A stretch of 11,337 nucleotides of DNA from Flavobacteriia bacterium. Lineage in GTDB: Bacteria > Bacteroidota > Bacteroidia > Flavobacteriales > Flavobacteriaceae. The position numbers were made by a program, and so were the translations under genes. Every line of letters begins with the position of its first letter. Positions within the stretch are counted from its first letter, which is position 1. The notes beneath the pieces were generated by a model that made no database searches, was not told where the DNA came from, and was given only the letters and a program-made list of their open reading frames with translations. Shown piece after piece: positions 1 through 6,924 of the stretch. The DNA lies in assembly GCA_030626085.1 (NCBI GenBank), contig DAOUPQ010000048.1, positions 1 to 11,337 of the forward strand. The letters run 5' to 3'.

Positions 1-686
1 ATCAAATATATATATTCAGGTTTATTTTTATGTATTTTATCTATTCTTCCAACCATATCAATATTTAAATTACTTACCGTATTTGACAATGGAAAAATTG
101 GGTGGGCGGTATAATATTTTGATCCGTATAAGCCTTCTTCTTCGCCGGTGAAGTGTATAAATAAAATTGAACGTTTAGGCCCATCTCCTTCTTTTATTGC
201 TTTTTGGAATGATTTTGCAATTGCTAGTACAGCAGATGTTCCGGAGGCGTTATCATCAGCTCCATTATATATTTCATTACCTTTTTTTCCTAAGTGGTCA
301 TAATGTGCGGATATAATTAATAATTCATCGGGTTTTTCGCTTCCACGTATGTAAGCTACAACATTTTCACTGCTCGAAATTGATTCCTGTTTAAAGAATT
401 CATGTGGAATTTTCTGATAATAATTATCATAACCAACGGGAGGAGAGATGCCCATATCCCTATACTGATCCGCTATATATTTAGCGGAAATTTTTTGACC
501 CTTTTCACCAGTTTTTCTCCCTTCAAATTCATCTGAAGACAATTGATATACATTTTTTTTTAGTTCTTCATGTGAAATAATATCAGCATAAGAATTATTA
601 ACTATTTCATTAACATGATTTGTTTTTTTACTTGTTCCACAAGAAATGAATGTAATGATTATTGCTAGAAATAATAATTTTTTCAT
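1..686 (-). CDS. M28-family zinc peptidase lipoprotein (C-terminus beyond window)
   Basis: Partial gene: 228 codons from the ATG at 686-684, running off the left edge. It starts with a lipoprotein signal peptide (MKKLLFLAIIITFISC, lipid-carrying Cys16). The residues after the Cys (GTSKK) carry no acidic surface-export signal, so a periplasm-facing location is inferred. The M28 aminopeptidase metal site is readable: His128 in SAHYDH, Asp144 in NGADDNASG, the general base and ligand pair Glu182/Glu183 in TGEEEGLYGS, and Asp210 in NIDMVGR. The last expected ligand, a C-terminal His, would lie outside the window. The N-terminal segment around residues 40-80 (SSDEFEGRKTGEKG) is typical of Bacteroidota M28 proteins. 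The start is 8 nt after the btuD-like stop, so it is probably co-transcribed with the B12 ABC transporter. Substrate is unknown; family members cleave N-terminal residues from peptides. No role in B12 uptake is known to me. Confidence 0.9.
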   Translation of the reverse strand, partial: MKKLLFLAIIITFISCGTSKKTNHVNEIVNNSYADIISHEELKKNVYQLSSDEFEGRKTGEKGQKISAKYIADQYRDMGISPPVGYDNYYQKIPHEFFKQESISSSENVVAYIRGSEKPDELLIISAHYDHLGKKGNEIYNGADDNASGTSAVLAIAKSFQKAIKEGDGPKRSILFIHFTGEEEGLYGSKYYTAHPIFPLSNTVSNLNIDMVGRIDKIHKNKPEYIYL

Positions 687-694
687 CTTAAGAT

Positions 695-1480
695 TTATTT
701 TACTTTAAAATGCATAGAATTTTTATCAAAATAAACATAATTATTATCAAAAAGTTGATTTATCTGATTATTCTTGATTAATTTTTCTGGTGTTCCTTGT
801 AAAATTCCATTTTCAGTCATCAGCCAAAGTATATCTGCTATTTCCAGTGCGAACTGAATTTCATGAGTAGAAATTAAAATTGTTTTTTTAAGATTATGTG
901 CTAGGTTTTCTAACAGTTTAAACATTTCAATCTTGTTTTGAATATCGAGATGAGCTGTAGGTTCATCTAAGATAATAATATCAGTATCTTGGGATAAAGC
1001 CCTGCAAATCATTACTCTTTGCATTTGACCATCGCTTAATTCATCGCATCTATTGTGTATTAGATCTTGTAAACCAGTTTGTTTTATCGCAGAATTAATT
1101 TTTTCTTTATCAAAATTTGATAAGGTTCCTATCCAATTTGTATAGGGCTGTCTGCCAAGAGCAATAAGTTCATAAACTGTTAAATTATTTTGTGGAATTC
1201 TCTCGGTTAAAACTAAACTAATTTTTTTTGCTAGTTCTTCAGGTTTGTAATGATGCAAATTCTTATTTTGAATTAAGATCTCTCCGGATAGTTCATTTTG
1301 AATTTTAGTAATTGTTCTTAATAAAGTTGATTTTCCAATACCATTTTTACCGATTAAACATACTAATTCACCTTGAAATAATGATAAATTTAAGCTGTTT
1401 GCCAAAATGAGCTTATCCTTTTTGGTTCTGTAACCTATTGAAAGATCTTTTATTTTGATTATTTCATTAGTTAGTTTCAT
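695..1480 (-). CDS. btuD: Cobalamin ABC transporter ATPase (BtuD/FecE type)
   Basis: A 261-residue ABC ATPase that would power B12 import through the permease encoded just upstream. Visible motifs are Walker A GKNGIGKST (44-52), signature LSDGQ (148-152), Walker B DIIILDEPT (167-175) with catalytic Glu173, the D-loop AHLD (176-179) and the switch His206 in ISTHE. The segment TVYELIALGRQPYTNW (101-116) is typical of the FecE/FhuC/BtuD branch. Where most relatives have a Q-loop glutamine (usually LPQ), this protein reads VLTER, putting Thr92 or Glu93 there. The ATG at 1480 is 6 nt after the permease stop, so the two are translated from one message. The family also serves siderophores and heme; cobalamin is chosen because of the riboswitch-controlled BtuB-like receptor next door. 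Family assignment is certain, substrate is inferred. Confidence 0.92.
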   Translation of the reverse strand: MKLTNEIIKIKDLSIGYRTKKDKLILANSLNLSLFQGELVCLIGKNGIGKSTLLRTITKIQNELSGEILIQNKNLHHYKPEELAKKISLVLTERIPQNNLTVYELIALGRQPYTNWIGTLSNFDKEKINSAIKQTGLQDLIHNRCDELSDGQMQRVMICRALSQDTDIIILDEPTAHLDIQNKIEMFKLLENLAHNLKKTILISTHEIQFALEIADILWLMTENGILQGTPEKLIKNNQINQLFDNNYVYFDKNSMHFKVK

Positions 1481-1486
1481 TATTAA

Positions 1487-2515
1487 TCAACTCAATTTTT
1501 GTTTTCTCATTAGTAGCCATATTACTACTGGAGCACCAAATAATGAAGTTATAGCATTTATTGGTAAAACATATTCACTATTAGGTAATTGCGCAATAGT
1601 ATCGCTTATGAGCATGATAATTGCGCCAAATATGGCGACTGCCGGAATTAATATTTTATGATTTGAAGTATTAAAAACCAGTTTTGTAATATGAGGTACA
1701 GCTAAGCCGATAAATGCAATCGGACCAGAAAACGCTGTTATAACTCCAGTTAATATACTTGTAGTTAGCAAGATGCTATTTCTTGATTTTTGAAGGTTCA
1801 TACCCATGCTTTTGGCATAATTTTCACCTAATAATAATGAGTTGAGAGATTTAATATTTGGAATAACCAAAATAATTCCGATAGTGTAAATTATAAAGAA
1901 TATTAAAATTTCATTCCAACTTAAATTACCTAAACTGCCAAAACTCCAAAACAAATACTGTTGTAAGTTTTCAGCGCTGCTAAAATATGCTAAAATACTG
2001 ATAATTGCTGCTGTAAAACTACCAAACATCAAGCCAATTATTAAAATTGCCATTGTGTTTTTTACACGTTTTGCGAGTAACATTACAAATGCTAATACCA
2101 TAAATGAACCTAAACTTGCAGCTATAGCAATGGCTATTTGATTATGACCTAATAAGATAAAGCTACCTCCCAGTATAGAAGCTCCTAAGATTAAAACTGC
2201 AACACCCAAACTTGCACCTGAACTTATTCCTAATACAAAGGGGCCGGCCAAAGGATTTCTAAATAAAGTTTGCATCAATAATCCACTGATACTTAAACCT
2301 GAGCCAGCTAAAACTGCTGTAATACCTTTTGGAACTCTAAAATTGACAATTATATAGTGCCATGATTCATTACTTGATGAGTAACCAAAAATACTTGCAA
2401 ATATTTCTTTTAAAGGTATGGAAACAGAGCCTAAACTAATATTAAAAAAAAATATAAAAATTAATATGATAATTAAGGTGAAAAATGAGAATTTATATGA
2501 ATCTTTTTGTTTCAA
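1487..2515 (-). CDS. btuC: Cobalamin ABC transporter permease (BtuC/FecCD family)
   Basis: A 342-residue, very hydrophobic inner-membrane permease; family members form a homodimer with about ten helices per subunit. FecCD hallmarks are visible: FRNPLAGPFVLGISSGASLG (85-104), the coupling-helix region SGPIAFIGLAVPHITKLV, and the C-terminal LPINAITSLFGAPVVIWLL-like helix. Length is normal for the family (E. coli BtuC has 326 residues). The start appears to be TTG at 2515-2513: the preceding in-frame codon is a stop (TAA), and the next in-frame ATG lies about 80 codons in, after two membrane segments, so a non-ATG start is hard to avoid. It sits 41 nt downstream of the binding-protein gene and 6 nt upstream of the ATPase gene. 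Cobalamin as substrate is inferred from context; a siderophore or heme permease would look much the same. Confidence 0.92.
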   Translation of the reverse strand: MKQKDSYKFSFFTLIIILIFIFFFNISLGSVSIPLKEIFASIFGYSSSNESWHYIIVNFRVPKGITAVLAGSGLSISGLLMQTLFRNPLAGPFVLGISSGASLGVAVLILGASILGGSFILLGHNQIAIAIAASLGSFMVLAFVMLLAKRVKNTMAILIIGLMFGSFTAAIISILAYFSSAENLQQYLFWSFGSLGNLSWNEILIFFIIYTIGIILVIPNIKSLNSLLLGENYAKSMGMNLQKSRNSILLTTSILTGVITAFSGPIAFIGLAVPHITKLVFNTSNHKILIPAVAIFGAIIMLISDTIAQLPNSEYVLPINAITSLFGAPVVIWLLMRKQKLS

Positions 2516-2556
2516 TTATTATTTTTTGCTAAGATAAGAATCTTCATAGATATTAA

Positions 2557-3696
2557 TTAATTTAATTTTTCTAAGAAGAAAGGAGTGTAATCCGGTAATA
2601 ACTCAGGATGTGTAACTTTTATTAGATCTTGTAAAACAATATGTGGTTGAATAGGAGCCAATTCAAAATAGATAACACCTCCATTTTGACCTCTTTTTTT
2701 TGAGAAAGTATAGATATTTTTATTTTTAAAGGCTTTAAATTCAGTGTAATGAGAATTAGAATTTTTCATTTCTTCTAAAGTAGTGTAAATACCTGAACCT
2801 ATCCAGAAGTCAGCATCTTTAGCTTTATCAAAAACAGATTCAAAGCTTAAAACTAAACTACCTCTTCCTTGCGTTTTGTTCCATAAATATTGAGTATTGG
2901 CATCATTAAAAAGAGTTGCTGTAAAGCTCTCACCAGCAGGAAGATTCCATTTATCTTTAAAAAGAACACCTGACAAAACTTTTGGTTTTGTTAAAGCTTC
3001 GGATGCAATTTTTTTAGCTTCATTATATTTATAATCAATAACTGAAAAAATACTGTCGGCCCGTTCTCTTAGATCATATAATGCTCCAAAGAATTTGATC
3101 CATTCTGCTCTTCCCAGTGGAGTTTCTTCAAGCCAATCTCCATTAAAAATTACATTAATACCCATATTTTGTATATTATTATACATTTTATTACCCTTGG
3201 TCAATGAAAACCCAATAATTAGTTCAGGTTTTAAATTCAAAAGAATTTCTGTATTGATATCTTGTACATTTCCAAGCTCTTTTACTTTACCGTTGTTTAT
3301 CAAGCTTACGGTTTTATCTGATGAAATATATTGGGTTTGAGGAAAACCTATCAAAGTATTTTCTTTGCCTAACAATTCTAACATAGGTATGTGTGTAGTA
3401 GAAGTTGCAACAATTTTTTTTATGGGAGTATAAATAATATTTTTACCCTTTAAATTGTTTGTCACATTATTTCCTTTACGAATCAAATAGTATTCATAAT
3501 TTTTAACAGAATTTGGATAAGGGCTTTTGATAATTATTTTTGTATAATTTTTAAAATACTCTATATCAAAACCTTTAGCATATTTAATTGAAGAATCTAT
3601 TTTAGTATTATTTGAAATGTTTAATTTATTATTATTTTCATTTTTACATGAAAAAAGTAGGGAAAAAGCAAGGATTAATATAAAAATTTTATTCAT
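2557..3696 (-). CDS. btuF: Cobalamin-binding lipoprotein of the ABC transporter (BtuF-like)
   Basis: Class III periplasmic substrate-binding protein, 379 residues from the ATG at 3696. That start gives a clean lipoprotein signal (MNKIFILILAFSLLFSC, Cys17), whereas the frame extends to a TTG at 3729 that would add 11 charged residues before the signal and is unlikely. The binding fold begins near residue 94 with KKIVATSTTHIPMLELLG; NTEILLNLKPELIIGF is the usual second strand-helix of the N-lobe, followed by the long linking helix around RAEWIKFFGALYDL. It is longer than E. coli BtuF (266 residues) because of an N-terminal domain of about 90 residues, common in Bacteroidota versions. It is the first gene of the minus-strand operon and is transcribed away from the riboswitch. 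No Shine-Dalgarno sequence is visible, which is normal for the phylum. Substrate is inferred from the locus. Confidence 0.88.
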   Translation of the reverse strand: MNKIFILILAFSLLFSCKNENNNKLNISNNTKIDSSIKYAKGFDIEYFKNYTKIIIKSPYPNSVKNYEYYLIRKGNNVTNNLKGKNIIYTPIKKIVATSTTHIPMLELLGKENTLIGFPQTQYISSDKTVSLINNGKVKELGNVQDINTEILLNLKPELIIGFSLTKGNKMYNNIQNMGINVIFNGDWLEETPLGRAEWIKFFGALYDLRERADSIFSVIDYKYNEAKKIASEALTKPKVLSGVLFKDKWNLPAGESFTATLFNDANTQYLWNKTQGRGSLVLSFESVFDKAKDADFWIGSGIYTTLEEMKNSNSHYTEFKAFKNKNIYTFSKKRGQNGGVIYFELAPIQPHIVLQDLIKVTHPELLPDYTPFFLEKLN

Positions 3697-3766
3697 TTTC
3701 ACTTTTAAATATTTTTGACAAGAATACAAAAAATATTATCTCATGGATTAATATTTTAAAAAAATA

Positions 3767-3798
3767 TTGTTTTTTGATTGTCATTTCTATTACATTTG
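3767..3798 (+). promoter_or_regulatory. Bacteroidota-type promoter for the riboswitch/btuB/btuG transcript
   Basis: TACATTTG at 3791-3798 matches the Bacteroidota -7 consensus TAnnTTTG exactly, and a TTG at 3767-3769 lies 21 bp upstream, within the usual range for the -33 element. Transcription would start near 3805, about 28 nt before the first pairing strand of the riboswitch. The placement fits a promoter dedicated to the riboswitch leader. Confidence 0.65.
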
Positions 3799-3832
3799 CA
3801 ACAATAAAGTTGGTATCATCTTTTATTTTCAT

Positions 3833-3993
3833 AATTAGGTGAAAAAGGGAATCTCGTTAATCTCGAGAGCTGTCTCCGCAACTGTAAGCTCAGTCATTTT
3901 TTAAGTGATGCTTGTTGAAAATCTTTAAGTCACTTTCGCATTATTGCGATGGGAAGACAATCATCAAGACGCAAGCCAGGAAACCTGCCAATT
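3833..3993 (+). promoter_or_regulatory. Cobalamin (adenosylcobalamin-type) riboswitch aptamer
   Basis: The leader carries the conserved cobalamin-riboswitch blocks in order: AGGTGAAAAAGGGAAT (3837-3852), CTGTCTCCGCAACTGTAA (3870-3887), GATGGGAAG (3948-3956) and the B12 box GCAAGCCAGGAAACCTGCC (3971-3989). Helices can be drawn by eye: P1 from AATT-GG (3833-3839) with CCAATT (3988-3993), a P3 hairpin TCTCG/CGAGA (3852-3856 with 3864-3868), AAGTGA/TCACTT (3903-3908 with 3930-3935), TCGCA/TGCGA (3936-3940 with 3945-3949), and CAGG/CCTG in the B12 box. Binding of cobalamin is expected to reduce expression of the downstream receptor and lipoprotein, giving feedback control of B12 uptake. This is the strongest evidence for the substrate of the whole locus. 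Confidence 0.96.
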
Positions 3994-4004
3994 TTTTTAA
4001 TCTT

Positions 4005-4029
4005 AAATATTTTCGGAGGAAAAATGTTT
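4005..4029 (+). promoter_or_regulatory. Riboswitch expression platform: SD-bearing hairpin (P13/L13-like)
   Basis: AAATATTTT (4005-4013) pairs with AAAATGTTT (4021-4029) over 9 bp (one G-U), leaving the 7-nt loop CGGAGGA (4014-4020). The loop is the Shine-Dalgarno sequence and the ATG at 4024-4026 lies in the stem. Loop bases 4014-4019 are complementary to TCTCCG at 3873-3878 inside the aptamer's conserved core (five Watson-Crick pairs plus a G-U). This matches the L5-L13 kissing interaction known from structurally characterised cobalamin riboswitches and implies translational control: ligand-stabilised kissing hides the ribosome-binding site. The pairing is seen directly; the mechanism is inferred from the family. 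Confidence 0.8.
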
Positions 4030-5859
4030 TTTGATATGAGAAAATTAGTTTTAATATTATTTTTATCGGTTAGCATTGCAGGCTTTTCGCAATATGATTC
4101 TCTAAATAAATTGGATGAGATTGTCTTGTATGGAAATTTTTCACCTGAATTTAATACAGGATATACAGTTGAAATAATTACTGATACTATTATTAATAAT
4201 GAGATAAATTCATTGGGAAATTTTCTTCAAAAAAATGCAAATTTATATTTTAAGCAAAACGGAAATGGAATGGTTTCTTCAATATCTTTGAGAGGAACCT
4301 CTGCATCTCATACCGGTGTTTTTTGGAATGGAATACCTGTTAATTCATCCCTAAATGGTCAGACTGATTTCAATACTTTGCCTATAAATAGTTTTGATGG
4401 TATAGAAATTAGAAAAGGAGGAGGTAGTGTTTTATTTGGTAGTGGTGCAATTGGAGGTGCAATTAATCTAAGCGATAAAGTTTTATTTCAACAAAAAGCT
4501 AAAGCAATGATTTTATTAGGAGGAGGAAGCTTTAAAACATTTAAAAGCAATATTCAAGGTATAGTTAGTAATGAAAAATATTTTGTTAAGATTTCATTGA
4601 ATGCAATATCGAGCGAAAATGATTACCCATTTAAAGATACTAATCTGATAAATGAGAATGGTCAATTTAAAAATTATGGAATTCACAGTACGCTGGGATG
4701 GAATTTTGACGATAAAAATCATATTGTCTTACATACTTCATTTATGAATACTGATAGAAACACTTCCAGAACCTTGACTGCTGCAAGTAATAGTAAATTA
4801 ATTAATAAAAATAACAGATTTCTATTTACATGGAAAAATATAGGAACTCAATATATTTCAGATTTAAGATTAGCATATTTAAGTGAAGAGTATAATTATT
4901 ATTTTGATAAGGATCTATTAAATTCATCTCAAAATAGAAGTCAAAATTTATTTTCTAAATACAGTTTTAACTATTTTTTTAATAAAAATATATCATTAAA
5001 TACAGGCGTAGATTATACCTATTCTATAGGGCAAGGAAGTAATATTTCAAATATTTCTCAAAATGATATTGAAGTATATGCTCTATTGCATCACAGAGTA
5101 TTTTCAAATTTAGTATATAACGTTAGTGCAAGAAAAGGATTTTCATCAAATTTTGAAATACCGTTTATTTATGCAGCTGATTTAAATTTTAAAATTAGTA
5201 ATAATTTTAAGGTAAAAGCAAACTACTCAACTAATTATCGAACACCCACTTTTAATGATCTTTATTGGGAACCTGGAGGTAATCCTGATCTTAAATCAGA
5301 AAAAAATAGTTCAGCAGAAATTGGAGTTGATTTTCAAAATAAAAATGCAAAGTTTGACTTAACCACATTTTGGATTAAAAGTGATAATTTAATTCAATGG
5401 GTTCCCGTTACAGCTGATTTTTGGCAACCTAAAAATGTTCAGAAAACTTCAGGTTACGGGTTAGAATTTTCAATAAAATATAAAAAGATAATTGATGATC
5501 ATAATTTTCAATTTCAAGCACAATACGCATATACTGTTTCAAATGATGACAGTATTGATAAACAGCTTATTTATGTACCATATAACAAAGCAAATTCAAA
5601 TGTATCTTACAATTATAAAAGAACATATTTTAATTACAATTTGCAATATACAGGTAAAGTATTTACAACAAGCTCAAACTCTCAAAGCATAGAAGATTAT
5701 TGGTTGTCGAATGTTGAAATAAGTCAGAACTTTCTTAAAAACGATCTTAAGATTGGGTTTAGAATTAATAATTTGTTTGATGAAAATTATCAAAGTGTAG
5801 CATATAGGCCTATGCCAGGTCGGAATTTCGAATTAAATATTAACTATAAAATTGATTAA
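4024..5859 (+). CDS. btuB: TonB-dependent outer-membrane cobalamin receptor (BtuB-like)
   Basis: A 611-residue outer-membrane receptor, close to E. coli BtuB (614 with signal). A Sec signal peptide lies at the N-terminus (core MRKLVLILFLSVSIAGFSQ, residues 5-23), followed by a likely TonB box around LDEIVLYG (30-37). The plug domain includes SISLRGTSASHTGVFWNGIP, INSFDGIEIRKGGGSVLFGS and GAIGGAINL. The rest is a beta-barrel rich in aromatic, Asn and Ser residues, with the receptor motif YSTNYRTPTFNDLYW and the C-terminal NLFDENYQSVAYRPMPGR strand typical of TonB receptors. The start at 4024 is chosen because a clear GGAGGA lies 3 nt upstream; an in-frame ATG at 3949 falls inside the riboswitch aptamer and cannot be the real start, while ATG 4036 is a less likely alternative too far from the SD. 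The riboswitch controls it, and btuG-like follows after 1 nt. Confidence 0.94.
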   Translation: MFFDMRKLVLILFLSVSIAGFSQYDSLNKLDEIVLYGNFSPEFNTGYTVEIITDTIINNEINSLGNFLQKNANLYFKQNGNGMVSSISLRGTSASHTGVFWNGIPVNSSLNGQTDFNTLPINSFDGIEIRKGGGSVLFGSGAIGGAINLSDKVLFQQKAKAMILLGGGSFKTFKSNIQGIVSNEKYFVKISLNAISSENDYPFKDTNLINENGQFKNYGIHSTLGWNFDDKNHIVLHTSFMNTDRNTSRTLTAASNSKLINKNNRFLFTWKNIGTQYISDLRLAYLSEEYNYYFDKDLLNSSQNRSQNLFSKYSFNYFFNKNISLNTGVDYTYSIGQGSNISNISQNDIEVYALLHHRVFSNLVYNVSARKGFSSNFEIPFIYAADLNFKISNNFKVKANYSTNYRTPTFNDLYWEPGGNPDLKSEKNSSAEIGVDFQNKNAKFDLTTFWIKSDNLIQWVPVTADFWQPKNVQKTSGYGLEFSIKYKKIIDDHNFQFQAQYAYTVSNDDSIDKQLIYVPYNKANSNVSYNYKRTYFNYNLQYTGKVFTTSSNSQSIEDYWLSNVEISQNFLKNDLKIGFRINNLFDENYQSVAYRPMPGRNFELNINYKID

Positions 5860-5860
5860 A

Positions 5861-6916
5861 ATGAATTTATTAAAAATTACAGCATCATTATTTACATTTT
5901 TACTATTCTTTGCTTCTTGTTCAGAAGATGATCAACTAGATTTGCCTAAAGGAAATTATGAAAAAGGATATTTTATTAGTAATGAAGGGCCATTCAATAA
6001 CGGATCTGGAACTATTACACATGTAGGGGAAGATGGTGTTGTAAGTCAGAATATTTATAAAACTGTCAATAATGAAGATCTGGGTAATATTGTTCAATTT
6101 ATGGCTTTGGAAGGTGAAAATGTATATATTGTAGTAAATAATTCACATAAAATTATTGTTGCAAATCGTTTTACTATGAAAAAAATTACAACTATTTCAG
6201 GAAATGGAATTAACAATCCGAGGTATTTTGTAGCAGAAAATGATAGAGGATATGTTAGTAATTGGGGAGACCCTTTAAACCCTAATGATGATTTTATTAC
6301 AATAATTAATTTAAGAACAAATGAAATAATAGATACAGTATCTGTTGGAGAAGGTCCGGAGGATATGCTAATAATTAATAATAATCTTTATGTAAATTTA
6401 CAGGGAGGATGGAATCAGAATAATAAGGTTGAAATAATTGAATTACAATTTAATACTGTTTCAAAAACACTTATTGTTGGTGATGTGCCAAATTCAATAG
6501 TAGCAGATAATAAAGGAGATGTTTGGGTTTTATGTGGTGGAAAACCAAATTGGACAGGTTTTGAAAGTAATGGGAAATTGGCTAAAATTAGTACAAGCAA
6601 TCATATAGTTGAATTTTTAGATTTTGATCTTCATGAACACCCTGAATATTTATCAATTTATTTAGATAATCTTTATTATAATCTAAACGGGAAAGTTTAT
6701 GAAATGGCAGCTCAAAGTTCATCTTTACCTAATAGTCCAATTGAAGGTATTAATGGTTTCTTTTATAGTTTAAAAGCTAATAATGGGATATTATATGCAA
6801 CTGATGCAAAAGATTTTCAAAGTGAAGGTGCCCTAAATTTATATAATCTATCAAGTGGAGCTTTGCTTGAAACCATAGAAACCGGAATTTTACCCGGTGC
6901 AGTTATCTTTCAATAA
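5861..6916 (+). CDS. btuG: YncE-like beta-propeller surface lipoprotein, probable BtuG cobalamin-binding protein
   Basis: A 351-residue lipoprotein: signal MNLLKITASLFTFLLFFASC with Cys20, followed by SEDD, which resembles the acidic surface-export signal of Bacteroidota lipoproteins, so an exposed outer-membrane location is inferred. The mature part is a series of propeller-like blades in which NxVxKTxxVGxxP/NExIDTVxVGEGPED-type segments recur (for example NEIIDTVSVGEGPEDMLI, NTVSKTLIVGDVPNSIVA and the C-terminal ETIETGILPGAVIFQ). Size and fold match BtuG, the high-affinity surface B12-binding propeller that partners with BtuB in Bacteroides. The ATG at 5861 is used; an upstream in-frame TTG at 5852 would overlap the receptor and spoil the signal peptide. 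It is separated from the receptor stop by 1 nt, so the two are surely co-transcribed and under the same riboswitch. The BtuG assignment rests on fold, lipoprotein type and context, not on identified binding residues. Confidence 0.8.
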   Translation: MNLLKITASLFTFLLFFASCSEDDQLDLPKGNYEKGYFISNEGPFNNGSGTITHVGEDGVVSQNIYKTVNNEDLGNIVQFMALEGENVYIVVNNSHKIIVANRFTMKKITTISGNGINNPRYFVAENDRGYVSNWGDPLNPNDDFITIINLRTNEIIDTVSVGEGPEDMLIINNNLYVNLQGGWNQNNKVEIIELQFNTVSKTLIVGDVPNSIVADNKGDVWVLCGGKPNWTGFESNGKLAKISTSNHIVEFLDFDLHEHPEYLSIYLDNLYYNLNGKVYEMAAQSSSLPNSPIEGINGFFYSLKANNGILYATDAKDFQSEGALNLYNLSSGALLETIETGILPGAVIFQ

Positions 6917-6924
6917 TTTGAAGT

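Noticed and set aside
3719..3726. Minus-strand -7 element TATTCTTG for the btuF operon
   Set aside because: One mismatch to TAnnTTTG, no -33 TTG at a suitable distance, and it leaves a very short leader; too weak to annotate.
3697..3729. In-frame TTG start at 3729 for the BtuF-like gene
   Set aside because: It would put a polar, charged stretch ahead of a clean lipoprotein signal that starts at the ATG at 3696.
3977..3998. CAGG/CCTG hairpin followed by a T-run as an intrinsic terminator in the leader
   Set aside because: The stem has only 4 bp and belongs to the B12 box; the SD hairpin downstream gives a better-supported translational mechanism.
3949..4023. In-frame extension of the receptor gene to ATG 3949
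   Set aside because: This ATG lies in a stem of the cobalamin aptamer and the extension would encode the B12 box; the SD-supported ATG at 4024 with a proper signal peptide is right.
5852..5860. TTG start at 5852 for the BtuG-like gene
   Set aside because: It overlaps the receptor stop and adds only three residues; the ATG at 5861 gives a standard lipoprotein signal.
6415..6600. Antisense open frame within the BtuG-like gene, and similar ones opposite the permease, MORN and oxidoreductase genes
   Set aside because: They are reverse-frame readings of well-supported genes, with no promoter, signal or recognisable domain.
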